Below are positions 25,432-33,752 of a stretch of 34,807 bases of DNA, piece after piece. Every line of letters starts with the position of its first letter. Position 1 is the first letter of the stretch. The translations under genes and the position numbers were made by a program. The stretch is from Chitinophaga pinensis (lineage in GTDB: Bacteria; Bacteroidota; Bacteroidia; Chitinophagales; Chitinophagaceae): positions 1-34,807 of the forward strand of contig CAMCAY010000020.1 in assembly GCA_945872815.1 (NCBI GenBank), written 5' to 3'. The notes beneath the pieces are model-generated. The model did not search any database. It was not told where the DNA came from and worked only from the letters and a program-made list of their open reading frames with translations.

Positions 25432-25452
25432 ACAATTTCGAAGGGAAATTGT
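25432..25452 (-). promoter_or_regulatory. Dyad in the regulator's promoter region
   Basis: ACAATTTC (25432-25439) and GAAATTGT (25445-25452) are perfect eight-base arms separated by five bases, starting 22 bases before the regulator's ATG. On the minus strand TAATATTG, one mismatch from TAnnTTTG, overlaps its downstream edge. Position suggests autoregulation by the MerR/CarH-like protein. Confidence 0.45.
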
Positions 25453-25675
25453 TTGATTGTCAAAAAAATAACCAATATTATTCAAGGTTAAATACACGAT
25501 CAGTATTTCGTCAGTTAAGTATTGAAAAAGCCCAATCATTTTATTAATTAACTTTGGATGATAAATGAATTAGCATTTAATGCCTAGAAGACAAACCATC
25601 ATTTCAAAAGCGGATGTCAGGATAATTATCGGTATTAGTGCTTAGCATATAATCTAAAACAAATTAAGTATAATT

Positions 25676-26287
25676 ATGAAAAATACATTTGAGTATAAAA
25701 AATTACTCCAATATTTTTTACAAGGGTTGTTGGTATTAGCGCCTGTTTTAATAACATTTTACATATTATTTTCGGTAGTTACCTCTATTGACGACCTCAT
25801 TCCGATTTTTACTGTTACAGATAAAACGGGGGCTGTAAAAGTGCAGAATTATGGTTTGGGCTTTTTGATTATCATTCTAATTATTATTTTGATTGGATAT
25901 TTCAGTTATTTTTTTATCTCAAACAGGATTATAGTTTTTCTTGACAGACTGATGCAAAGGCTTCCCGGTCTAAAACATATTTACTCAACTACACGAGATT
26001 TTTTTGAGGCATTTGCAGGTGATAAAAAGAAATTTACGCACAACGTTTTGGCAAATGTAGATGATAATGATGTGTGGCGAATTGGATTTGTTACAAAAGA
26101 AGACATGGAAGAATTTGGATTGAAGGATTACGTTGCTGTTTATATTCCAATGGCATATTCTGTAGCGGGAAATGTATACGTCATTCCAAAAAACAGGGTA
26201 AAAGAAATTACACATATCAGCAGTTCGCAAACCATGAAATTTACAGTAAGCGGAGGGGTGACAAGTATAGAGGAGGATGACAAATAA
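25676..26287 (+). CDS. DUF502 membrane protein
   Basis: 203 residues. Two hydrophobic segments (about 13-36 and 59-82) are separated by a short polar loop, followed by a soluble domain with PGLKHIYSTTRDFFEAF, DDNDVWRIGFVTKE and VAVYIPMAYSVAGNVYVIPKNRV. This is the conserved DUF502 arrangement (compare the P-(T/M)-x-N-P-T-x-G-x... region, here PMAYSVAGNVYVIP). Function is unknown; the family is widespread in bacteria and plants. A TAACTTTG box at 25549-25556 lies about 120 bases upstream. It is transcribed divergently from the carotenoid regulator, so shared control is possible. Confidence 0.85.
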   Translation: MKNTFEYKKLLQYFLQGLLVLAPVLITFYILFSVVTSIDDLIPIFTVTDKTGAVKVQNYGLGFLIIILIIILIGYFSYFFISNRIIVFLDRLMQRLPGLKHIYSTTRDFFEAFAGDKKKFTHNVLANVDDNDVWRIGFVTKEDMEEFGLKDYVAVYIPMAYSVAGNVYVIPKNRVKEITHISSSQTMKFTVSGGVTSIEEDDK

Positions 26288-26400
26288 ATGAAAAGAAAAA
26301 TCTCATTATTTGAATAGAAATTTCTCCTTTATAGTCATTTTTTAAACGCATTAATCAATGCTTGGTTTCTATAGTATTGTGTTCAATTTATTTTGATACA

Positions 26401-27334
26401 ATGCTGAAATTTTTTTTAATCTGCTTCGCATTTTTAATGCTGTCAACAAAAGTTTATTGTTGGGGTTTTTTTGCTTCCGCCTGAAATGATGGCATTATAT
26501 AAACCCAACATCAGTTTTTTAGAAATACATGCAACAGATCCTGACAAACGCAGATATGCGGTGAAAGAAGAAGGGCCAAGGCACTATATAGATATAGATC
26601 ATTATGGCATGTATCCATTCCCGTTACTTCCAAGAAAATGGAATGATGCTATTGCTAAATTTTCAAAAGACAGCATACTGGAACATGGCATAGTTCCTTG
26701 GCACATACAGGTGATGTTGCATCGTTTGACTGATGCTTTTATAAAGAAAGATTTTGTATCAATCATGAAAAACAGTGCTGAGATAGGTCATTATATTTCA
26801 GACGCACATGTCCCCTTACATACTTCGTCTAACCATAACGGTCAGTTGACAAATCAAAGAGGCATACATGGTTTTTGGGAAAGTCGGGTACCTGAATTGT
26901 TAGCTGAAAAGAAATTTGATTTTTTTATTGGTAAAGCAGATTATATTTCTGATCCTGCAGGTTTTATATGGAAAAGAATATTAGAGAGTGCCAAGGCATC
27001 GGATAGCGTTTTGCTTTTTGAAAGAGACCTTACAAAAATATTCCCCGATGACAAAAAATATGCTTTTGAAGAAAGAAATGGAAAGGTTGTAAAACAATAT
27101 TCATCTTCATTTACTTTAGCATTTAATAAAAAACTTAATGGAATGATTGAAAGAAGAATGAGACAATCTGTTTATGCGATTGCTTCATTTTGGTACACGG
27201 CATGGATCAATGCCGGCCAACCCAACCTTCAATCTCTTTCAAAAAAAACTTTTAATTCAGAAGAAATAGCTGCGATTGACTCATTGAATGAAAAATGGAA
27301 AAAGGGTTCTGTGATATTAGGAAGAGAGGAATAG
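26401..27334 (+). pseudogene. Zinc-dependent phospholipase C/S1-P1-like protein with N-terminal deletion
   Basis: An ATG at 26401 opens a signal peptide ending VYCWGFFASA, then TGA (26482-26484). The adjacent frame (open from a TTG at 26471) continues as LPPEMMALYKPNISFLEIHATDPDKRR to residue 287. Relatives read WGFF, then a short HKRIN-type segment, then LPPEM, so roughly 35 bases including the HKRIN codons appear deleted at about 26473, shifting the frame. The Trp at the mature N-terminus and the lost His belong to the family's trinuclear zinc site. Other ligands remain: HYIDID, PWHI, GHYISDAHVPLHT and GIHGFWES. The body is otherwise undamaged, so inactivation looks recent. An alternative TTG start would make a cytoplasmic, ligand-less protein. 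Confidence 0.8.
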
Positions 27335-27551
27335 GGGTTAATTAACATATGAAATGTTGTTAAATTGATCAAAAAAGGCCATTTTTATCTAGCAAAATTA
27401 ATATGTAAAAAAAACGTTTTAGATTATCTTGAATAGAACATTAAATAAAATTAATTATACATTTAATTTAAATTTTTTTTCCGAATTTTTAAGTTATTTG
27501 AAAACTATTAAACTCAAAATATAAATTGTTCAATAAAAGAGAAAAATGTTC

Positions 27552-27580
27552 TTTGTGAAATCTAAAATTCAATATCTTTA
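27552..27580 (+). promoter_or_regulatory. Candidate promoter of the repeat adhesin
   Basis: TTTG (27552-27555) and TATCTTTA (27573-27580, one mismatch from TAnnTTTG) are 17 bases apart, 36 bases before the ATG. The rest of 27335-27615 is AT-rich and holds no recognisable gene. Confidence 0.4.
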
Positions 27581-27615
27581 CATGATAAAATTGAAAAGTC
27601 AATAAATTATAAAAA

Positions 27616-30600
27616 ATGAAACAATTCTTCTTTCCGAGAAAATTTTTAATGTTTTTTTTGGGTTTATTAATTAGTTTTTGCGTTAAGGCTCAAACACCTC
27701 GTTACAATTTTTATGTGACAAATGAAGTACAGATTTCCCCTCGTATATATCAGTTTGATATTTATTTATTAAGAACTGGAGCAAATCCATTGGAAGTTGC
27801 ATCTTATCAGTTTGCTTTAAGTTTCGATACTACAATTGCCGTCGGAGGCTCTATTACTGCAAGTTATGTGAGCGGCTCTTCTGAAATGGTAGCCGGGCAA
27901 GTGCCAACATCTCTCACCACCATCAACGCATTATACAAATATCCAAATGCTCCCGGTGATACTACTTATTACAAATTTATGAGTCAGGCAGCAAGATCTC
28001 CTGTAGGACCGGGAAATGGGACCATTATCAGTGCCGTTAAAAACGGATGTTCATCACCGGGCACAAAAATTGGAACTTACAGATTAACTAGTACTGTTGA
28101 TTTCAGGATAAATTCTCGTTGCAGACATATTTTTAATCCTTCGAATAATGGTGCTAGTGGAAGGGTAACTACAACCGTTACTTCTTACGTAAATGGATCA
28201 AGCACCACCGCTATTTTGGATACACTTAGCAATTTTAATACCCCCAACACCTGTTCTCAAAATATAGCTTTAAACACATGTAACGTTACTGCTGCTGTTA
28301 CAACCGCCCCATCATTGTGTTTTGGCACCAATAACGGTTCAGCAAGTATTACATTAAGTGGCTTTGGATCTTCATCAACAGGAACGTATTCATTGGATGG
28401 TGGTTCAAATGTAAACTATACCTCTAATCCTTTCACCATTAACAATTTATCTGCGGGTCTACACAGTGTTTCAATTGTTTCTGGTTCAGGAGCGAATTCC
28501 TGCTCGGTTTCCTCAGGAAACTTTACAATTAGCGGGCCAACATCTGCATTAAGTTCTTCATATAATGCAGCGGGTTGTGTTAGTTATAAAATTCAGTGGG
28601 CGCCTGGTATTGATACCACAGTAACAACTTCTGGTTCATATACTCGTCGATTGACTTCAGTAAATTCATGTGATAGTTTTGTAACTGCCAATATTACCAT
28701 TAATCCTACAGCACCAGTTGCCGGAACATTAAGTGGTAACCAGGATATTTGCTCAAATAACAGTGTCACTTCATTTTCATCAACATCATCGGATGGGGTA
28801 TGGTCATCAAGTAATACAGCTGTGGCAACGGTAAATTCAAGCAATGGATTAATTACACCTGTTGGAGGTGGTACCGCAACTATTACATACGCAGTAACAG
28901 GAACCGGTGGTTGTATTGATTCAGTTGCCCGCGCAACGCGTGATATTACTATTACTGTTGCTCCTAATACTGGTACATTAAGCGGTTCTCAGGCAATTTG
29001 TTCTAATGCTACTAGTATTTCTTATTCATCTACAGTTACCGGAGGTATATGGACATCGTCTAATACATCAATTGCGACTATTGACTCATTAACAGGAGCT
29101 GTTACGCCAATTTCTCAAGGTGTTGATACAATGACATATTTTGTTGCAGGAACTGGTGTATGTTTGAATGCTTCAGCAATAAGAGTATTGACGGTTACAG
29201 CACAACCAAGTGCAGGAACCTTAAGTGGAATACAGGAAATTTGTTCAAATAGTTCGACTACACTGTCTTCAACAGTAAGTGGAGGGGCATGGACATCTAA
29301 TAACACATCTATAGCAACAATAAATTCACTTTCAGGTATTGTTGCACCTGTATCATCTGGTATCGATACAATGACATACACAGTTACAGGAACAGGCGGA
29401 TGTGCCAACGAAGTAGCAACCAGAATCGTTACTATAACTGCAGCGCCTTTAGCTGGAACACTTAACGGAACACAGTCAGTATGTTTAGGCTCCGCCGGAG
29501 CATTTACTTCTACTAATTCAGGAGGATATTGGATTGCATCAAATCCCTCCATTGCAACTATTGACTCAATAACAGGAGTAATTGCAACTCTTACTGCAGG
29601 CGTGGATACTATGACTTACTCAATTGCAGGCACGGGCGTTTGTTCTAGTACAATTGCTACAGCAACTCGCATACTTACTGTTACTGCTCCACCAACAACA
29701 GGAACATTGAGTGGTTCGCAAGCAATTTGCTTGAATGGAACAGCAACATTTTCGTCTTCCGTAAGTGGTGGTTCTTGGACTTCATCTAACCCTGCAATTG
29801 CAACAATCAATAGTTCTACCGGTATCATTTCTCCGGTATCAGTTGGCATAGACACAATGACTTATACAGTTACAGGAACAGGAGGTTGTTCAAATGTCTT
29901 TGCTACAAGAATAGTTACTATTACTGCACCTGTTTCTGCAGGAACTATTACGGGTAACAATACCACTTGCTCAAATGCTACAACAACCTACTCTTCTAAT
30001 ATTCCAGGTGGATACTGGACTTCAAGTAATACAACAATAGCTTCAATAGATTCACTTTCTGGATTCATTACACCAGTAAACAATGCTTCTGGACAAGTAA
30101 CCATTACCTACACCGTTTTAGGATCTGGTGGTTGTGCTAATGCAACTGCTACAAAAGTAGATACTATCAAAGCTGCTCCTAATACTGGAACACTTAGTGC
30201 TACACAAACAGGCATTTGTGTAGGTGGTTCAGCAACAATTTCAACAGATGGAGTTGGGGGTGGAACATGGTCTCACACAGCGGCAGGAGCTATATCAACT
30301 TTTAACACAGGAACTCGTGTAGTTTCAGGTGTTGGTGCAGGTGTTGATACGATAAAATATTCAGCAACTGCAAACGGTTGTACTTCTGTTTCTAAAATCA
30401 ACATTACGATAACTGCAGCTCCTGTTGCGGGAACAATTAACGGGACCACTTCAATTTGTTCTAATGCAAACTCCACTTACACCATTTCAGGTGCTAGTTC
30501 TACCGGTTTGTGGTCTGTTACAAATCCAAGAGCTACAATTGATTCCTTAACAGGAATTTTAACGCCAGTATCTTCTGGAAATGACACGGTTAGATATATT

Positions 30601-32961
30601 GTATTAGGAACAGGAGGATGTGCAAATGCAACAGCAACAAAAACAATTATTATTACAGCAGCACCCAATGCGGGAGTGCTTAGTGCTTCACCACAAACAG
30701 GAATATGCAGCAATGGAGGAACAACAACTATTTCTACAAGTGGCACATCTGGAACTTGGTCTCATACTGCATCCGGTACTATTGCAACATTTAATGCAGG
30801 AACAAGGATAGTAACTGGGGTTGGTGCAGGTACAGACACAGTTAAAAATACTGTCACTGGATCTGGAGGTTGTGCGAATGCGGTTTCATATATTGTAATT
30901 ACCGTCACGACAGCACCAAGTGCAGGAACACTCAGCGGTACACAGGCAATTTGTTCAAATGGTACAACACAATTTAGTTCAACAGTTTCCGGAGGTAGGT
31001 GGACTGCTACCAACCCTCGTGCAACCATTGATTCAATAACAGGATTTGTAACCGCAGTGTCAGCAGGATTGGATACTATGAGATATACGGTTTTAGGAAC
31101 AGGAGGATGCGCAAATGCTACTGTTACAAGAACTGTTAACATTACAGCCGCACCGAATGCCGGTACATTAAGCGCGACCTCTACCGCTATTTGTAGCAAT
31201 AGTGGAACGACAACTATTTCTACAAATGGAACAAGTGGTACATGGTCACATACAGCAGCAGGAGCAATAGCAACATTTAATGCAGGAACTAGAGTAGTAA
31301 CTGGGGTTGGCGCTGGTATAGACACAGTTAAAAATACTGTAACCGGTACCGGTGGTTGCTCAAATGCTGTCTCGTTTGTAGTAATTACAATTACAGCTGC
31401 CCCTACAGCGGGTACATTAAGTGGCACACAAACTGTTTGTGCAAATGGAGGAACCACTCAGTTTTCATCCACAGTCAGCGGAGGTATCTGGTCTTCAGGA
31501 AATACAGCTATAGCCACAGTAGATTCAATTACAGGAATCGTTACAGGTGTTACGGCTGGAACAACAACTATTTCCTATAGAGTGAAAGGAACCGGAGGTT
31601 GTTCATCAGTTACCTCTGCACCTCAAACCAGAACCGTAACGGTGAATGCAGGACCCAATGCTGGATCATTAAGCGGAAATCAATCAATTTGTATGAACAC
31701 AACTACAAATTTCTCTTCAAGTGTGTTGGGTGGCACATGGACATCTTCTAATCCTTCTATTGCTACAATAAATCCTTCTTCAGGATTGGTATCAGGAATT
31801 GAAGCAGGTTCAGATACAATGTCTTATACGGTAACAAATGGTACAACTGGCTGCAGTACTACAACTATCAGAACGATTATAATTAAACCTTCACCAATTG
31901 TAGCTGACATTATAGGAACTACTAGCATTTGTATCAATACAAACACTCTTTTGATAAATGATTCACTTGGTGGCACATGGTCATCAACAATACCCGCTGT
32001 TGCAACTATTGATAACTCTGGTATTGTAAATGGTATAGCTCCAGGAATTACAACGATAAATTATACAGTAACTGGAACAAACAGTTGCTCAACAGTAAAA
32101 TCAGTTGCTTTAACTGTATTAACAGCATCAGTTGCTAATGCAGGTGTAAACCAAACTATTAGCACAACGGCAAATGCTCCATTGACCGGTAGTGTTAACT
32201 CAAATGCAACCGGTGGAATTTGGACTACTTCTGGAACAGGAACTTTCAGTCCAAGCGATACTTCGTTAAATGCAACGTATATTCCTTCTGCAGATGACGT
32301 AACTGCTGGTTTAGTAACACTGGTATTGACACCTGTTGGTGCAACTTGCGGTAATGAATCTGATACAATGGATATTATAATTTCAAATGTAATTCCAGTA
32401 TCTATTATTAAGTTGAATGGCTATAAAGATGGAATTGTAAATAAACTTCAGTGGGTTACTGCTACTGAATCCAATAACAAAGGATTTGAAATTCAACGCT
32501 CTATTGATGGTTCTCGTTTTAGCTCAATAGGCTTTGTAAATACAAAAGCGGCAGGAGGAAATAGTAATGTTAATTTGGATTATACATTTACTGACAGCGA
32601 TATTTATAGCAAAATTTACTATTACAGATTGCGTCAAGTAGATAACGCAGGCAATGCTAAACTGAGCAATATAGTTGTTATAAGAGATCCTAATGCAATA
32701 TCGTTTGGATTGCAAAGGATTTATCCAAACCCTGCAACTTCTATAATAAATGTTGTTATTACAACACCATTAGATGATAAGTTTACTGTTTTAATAACAG
32801 ATATTAACGGAAAGGTTGTTGATAAAAAATCAGTTATTGCAATTGCTGGTTATAATGCAGTGCAATTTGACGTAAGAAATTTTTCATCAGGCACATATAT
32901 AGTTAATTTAATTAACAACTCTAGTTCCGAAACTTCTTCATTAAGGTTTATTAAACAATAA
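27616..32961 (+). CDS. Giant T9SS surface protein with about 14 Ig-like repeats
   Basis: 1781 residues. The signal peptide is cut after CVKA. Residues about 27-190 form a separate beta-rich domain (YNFYVTNEVQISPRIYQFDIYLL). Between about 365 and 1500 lie roughly 14 tandem bacterial Ig-like (BIG2-type) modules of about 80 residues. Each runs AGTLSG-x-Q-x-ICSN, then GGxWTSSN-x-x-IATIDS-x-TG, V-x-AG-x-DTMTYTV and GTGGC, with two cysteines per module, probably a disulfide. Modules 7, 9 and 11 are a variant with TWSHTA and GTR(I/V)V(T/S)GVGAG. A T9SS-associated module (NGYKDGIVNKLQWVTATESNNKGFEIQRS) and a type A sorting domain (RIYPNPATSIINV to RFIKQ) end the protein. It is likely a long fibrous adhesin on the cell surface. 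A strong terminator follows. Confidence 0.92.
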   Translation: MKQFFFPRKFLMFFLGLLISFCVKAQTPRYNFYVTNEVQISPRIYQFDIYLLRTGANPLEVASYQFALSFDTTIAVGGSITASYVSGSSEMVAGQVPTSLTTINALYKYPNAPGDTTYYKFMSQAARSPVGPGNGTIISAVKNGCSSPGTKIGTYRLTSTVDFRINSRCRHIFNPSNNGASGRVTTTVTSYVNGSSTTAILDTLSNFNTPNTCSQNIALNTCNVTAAVTTAPSLCFGTNNGSASITLSGFGSSSTGTYSLDGGSNVNYTSNPFTINNLSAGLHSVSIVSGSGANSCSVSSGNFTISGPTSALSSSYNAAGCVSYKIQWAPGIDTTVTTSGSYTRRLTSVNSCDSFVTANITINPTAPVAGTLSGNQDICSNNSVTSFSSTSSDGVWSSSNTAVATVNSSNGLITPVGGGTATITYAVTGTGGCIDSVARATRDITITVAPNTGTLSGSQAICSNATSISYSSTVTGGIWTSSNTSIATIDSLTGAVTPISQGVDTMTYFVAGTGVCLNASAIRVLTVTAQPSAGTLSGIQEICSNSSTTLSSTVSGGAWTSNNTSIATINSLSGIVAPVSSGIDTMTYTVTGTGGCANEVATRIVTITAAPLAGTLNGTQSVCLGSAGAFTSTNSGGYWIASNPSIATIDSITGVIATLTAGVDTMTYSIAGTGVCSSTIATATRILTVTAPPTTGTLSGSQAICLNGTATFSSSVSGGSWTSSNPAIATINSSTGIISPVSVGIDTMTYTVTGTGGCSNVFATRIVTITAPVSAGTITGNNTTCSNATTTYSSNIPGGYWTSSNTTIASIDSLSGFITPVNNASGQVTITYTVLGSGGCANATATKVDTIKAAPNTGTLSATQTGICVGGSATISTDGVGGGTWSHTAAGAISTFNTGTRVVSGVGAGVDTIKYSATANGCTSVSKINITITAAPVAGTINGTTSICSNANSTYTISGASSTGLWSVTNPRATIDSLTGILTPVSSGNDTVRYIVLGTGGCANATATKTIIITAAPNAGVLSASPQTGICSNGGTTTISTSGTSGTWSHTASGTIATFNAGTRIVTGVGAGTDTVKNTVTGSGGCANAVSYIVITVTTAPSAGTLSGTQAICSNGTTQFSSTVSGGRWTATNPRATIDSITGFVTAVSAGLDTMRYTVLGTGGCANATVTRTVNITAAPNAGTLSATSTAICSNSGTTTISTNGTSGTWSHTAAGAIATFNAGTRVVTGVGAGIDTVKNTVTGTGGCSNAVSFVVITITAAPTAGTLSGTQTVCANGGTTQFSSTVSGGIWSSGNTAIATVDSITGIVTGVTAGTTTISYRVKGTGGCSSVTSAPQTRTVTVNAGPNAGSLSGNQSICMNTTTNFSSSVLGGTWTSSNPSIATINPSSGLVSGIEAGSDTMSYTVTNGTTGCSTTTIRTIIIKPSPIVADIIGTTSICINTNTLLINDSLGGTWSSTIPAVATIDNSGIVNGIAPGITTINYTVTGTNSCSTVKSVALTVLTASVANAGVNQTISTTANAPLTGSVNSNATGGIWTTSGTGTFSPSDTSLNATYIPSADDVTAGLVTLVLTPVGATCGNESDTMDIIISNVIPVSIIKLNGYKDGIVNKLQWVTATESNNKGFEIQRSIDGSRFSSIGFVNTKAAGGNSNVNLDYTFTDSDIYSKIYYYRLRQVDNAGNAKLSNIVVIRDPNAISFGLQRIYPNPATSIINVVITTPLDDKFTVLITDINGKVVDKKSVIAIAGYNAVQFDVRNFSSGTYIVNLINNSSSETSSLRFIKQ
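28710..32110 (+). repeat. Tandem repeat array of about 14 units of roughly 240 bases
   Basis: In-frame degenerate repeats encode the Ig-like modules of the surface protein. Units 9 and 11 (starting near 30665 and 31150) are the most alike and alternate with the WSVTNPRATID or WTATNPRATID type, giving a two-unit (about 480-base) higher-order pattern. Boundaries are approximate. Confidence 0.85.
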
Positions 32962-32985
32962 TATTCTTGTAAAAAACATAATATT

Positions 32986-33032
32986 TACATAAAAAGTCCC
33001 GATTGTTTTTAACAATCGGGACTTTTTATGTA
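32986..33032. terminator. Strong bidirectional terminator, 22-base stem
   Basis: TACATAAAAAGTCCCGATTG is the start of a perfect 22-base arm (32986-33007) matched by 33011-33032 around a TTT loop. A-rich and T-rich flanks within the stem give a U-tract in either direction. It lies 24 bases after the adhesin stop. Confidence 0.9.
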
Positions 33033-33155
33033 GGCAAATTATTGGATTTTATGACATATATCATATTGTGAATCTTTAAAAAAATGTGAAAAAAATCGAA
33101 TAATTTGTGGAAAAAACATAACTTTGTCTATAGTTAAAAAAATCTTTTGTGTTTT

Positions 33156-33177
33156 GTAAACAATTGAAATTGTTTAC
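33156..33177. promoter_or_regulatory. 22-base dyad upstream of the small secreted protein
   Basis: GTAAACAATT and AATTGTTTAC form perfect ten-base arms around GA, 110 bases before the next start codon. It has no T-tract and is better explained as a regulator-binding site than a terminator. Apart from this and the terminator, the 326-base gap 32962-33287 holds no recognisable gene. Confidence 0.5.
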
Positions 33178-33287
33178 GTTGCTATTGTTACGACAAAAAA
33201 TTTAACATAAACAGTGCACTAAGCATTCATTTTCAAATACTTAAATTCGTTTGAGAATGAATCAAATAATAACAAAAATAAAGTTTA

Positions 33288-33689
33288 ATGAAAAATAAAT
33301 TAGGTCAAAATTTTTATTCCAAATTTATCGTTAAGACAACCAGCGTTTTCGTATTGTTTTCAATTATGCTACTAAGTTCGTCTTTTAAAAAAAGTAATCC
33401 ATTGAGATGTAATAATTTTTTTGAAGTAAAATCTTATGTTAATTCTTTGACTTTAGAATACTCTTCAACATCATTTAAAGCAGGTACTTTTGGATTTTCT
33501 GATGCTAAAGTATCATTGCCTGGAGGGATTTTTTCATGGCAAAGAATATCATCAAATGAGGGTGATTTAAGTATAAATAGAAGAACTGGTAAAATTGATA
33601 AGCAAAACTCAGATCCTGGTGAATATATAATTGAATATAAAGTAAACAACGAAACAGCAACTGTAAAAATTGTTGTTTTAAATAAATAA
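33288..33689 (+). CDS. Small secreted protein with one Ig-like domain
   Basis: 133 residues. A long signal sequence (about 1-32, ending LLSSSFKKS) precedes a single beta domain of about 95 residues. Its second half, DLSINRRTGKIDKQNSDPG followed by EYIIEYKVN, is clearly like residues of the next protein's N-terminus (GINTRTGVITMQNSDPG, then YEVTYTI). Single-domain proteins of this kind have no assigned function. No T9SS sorting domain is present, so it may remain periplasmic or be a partner of the adjacent adhesin. It is separated by 63 bases from the adhesin gene, so co-transcription is likely. Confidence 0.7.
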   Translation: MKNKLGQNFYSKFIVKTTSVFVLFSIMLLSSSFKKSNPLRCNNFFEVKSYVNSLTLEYSSTSFKAGTFGFSDAKVSLPGGIFSWQRISSNEGDLSINRRTGKIDKQNSDPGEYIIEYKVNNETATVKIVVLNK

Positions 33690-33752
33690 TCGAAATTTTA
33701 ATAGAAATAAAAATCTGAAACCCTTAATAGATTCCAGCAAAAAACATATTTC

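Noticed and set aside
25410-25675. Possible cobalamin riboswitch between the CarH-like gene and the DUF502 gene
   Set aside because: No B12-box-like conserved segment or large folded domain is visible; only a short dyad and promoter-like boxes are present.
28593-31457. Several long minus-strand open frames (83-231 residues) opposite the adhesin repeats
   Set aside because: They repeat with the array period, have Val/Pro/Ala-rich composition and mirror the coding strand; they are shadows of the Ig-like repeats.
28710-32110. Regularly spaced repeats suggestive of a CRISPR array
   Set aside because: Units are about 240 bases, degenerate, contiguous and coding in one frame, with no short identical repeats, unique spacers or cas genes.
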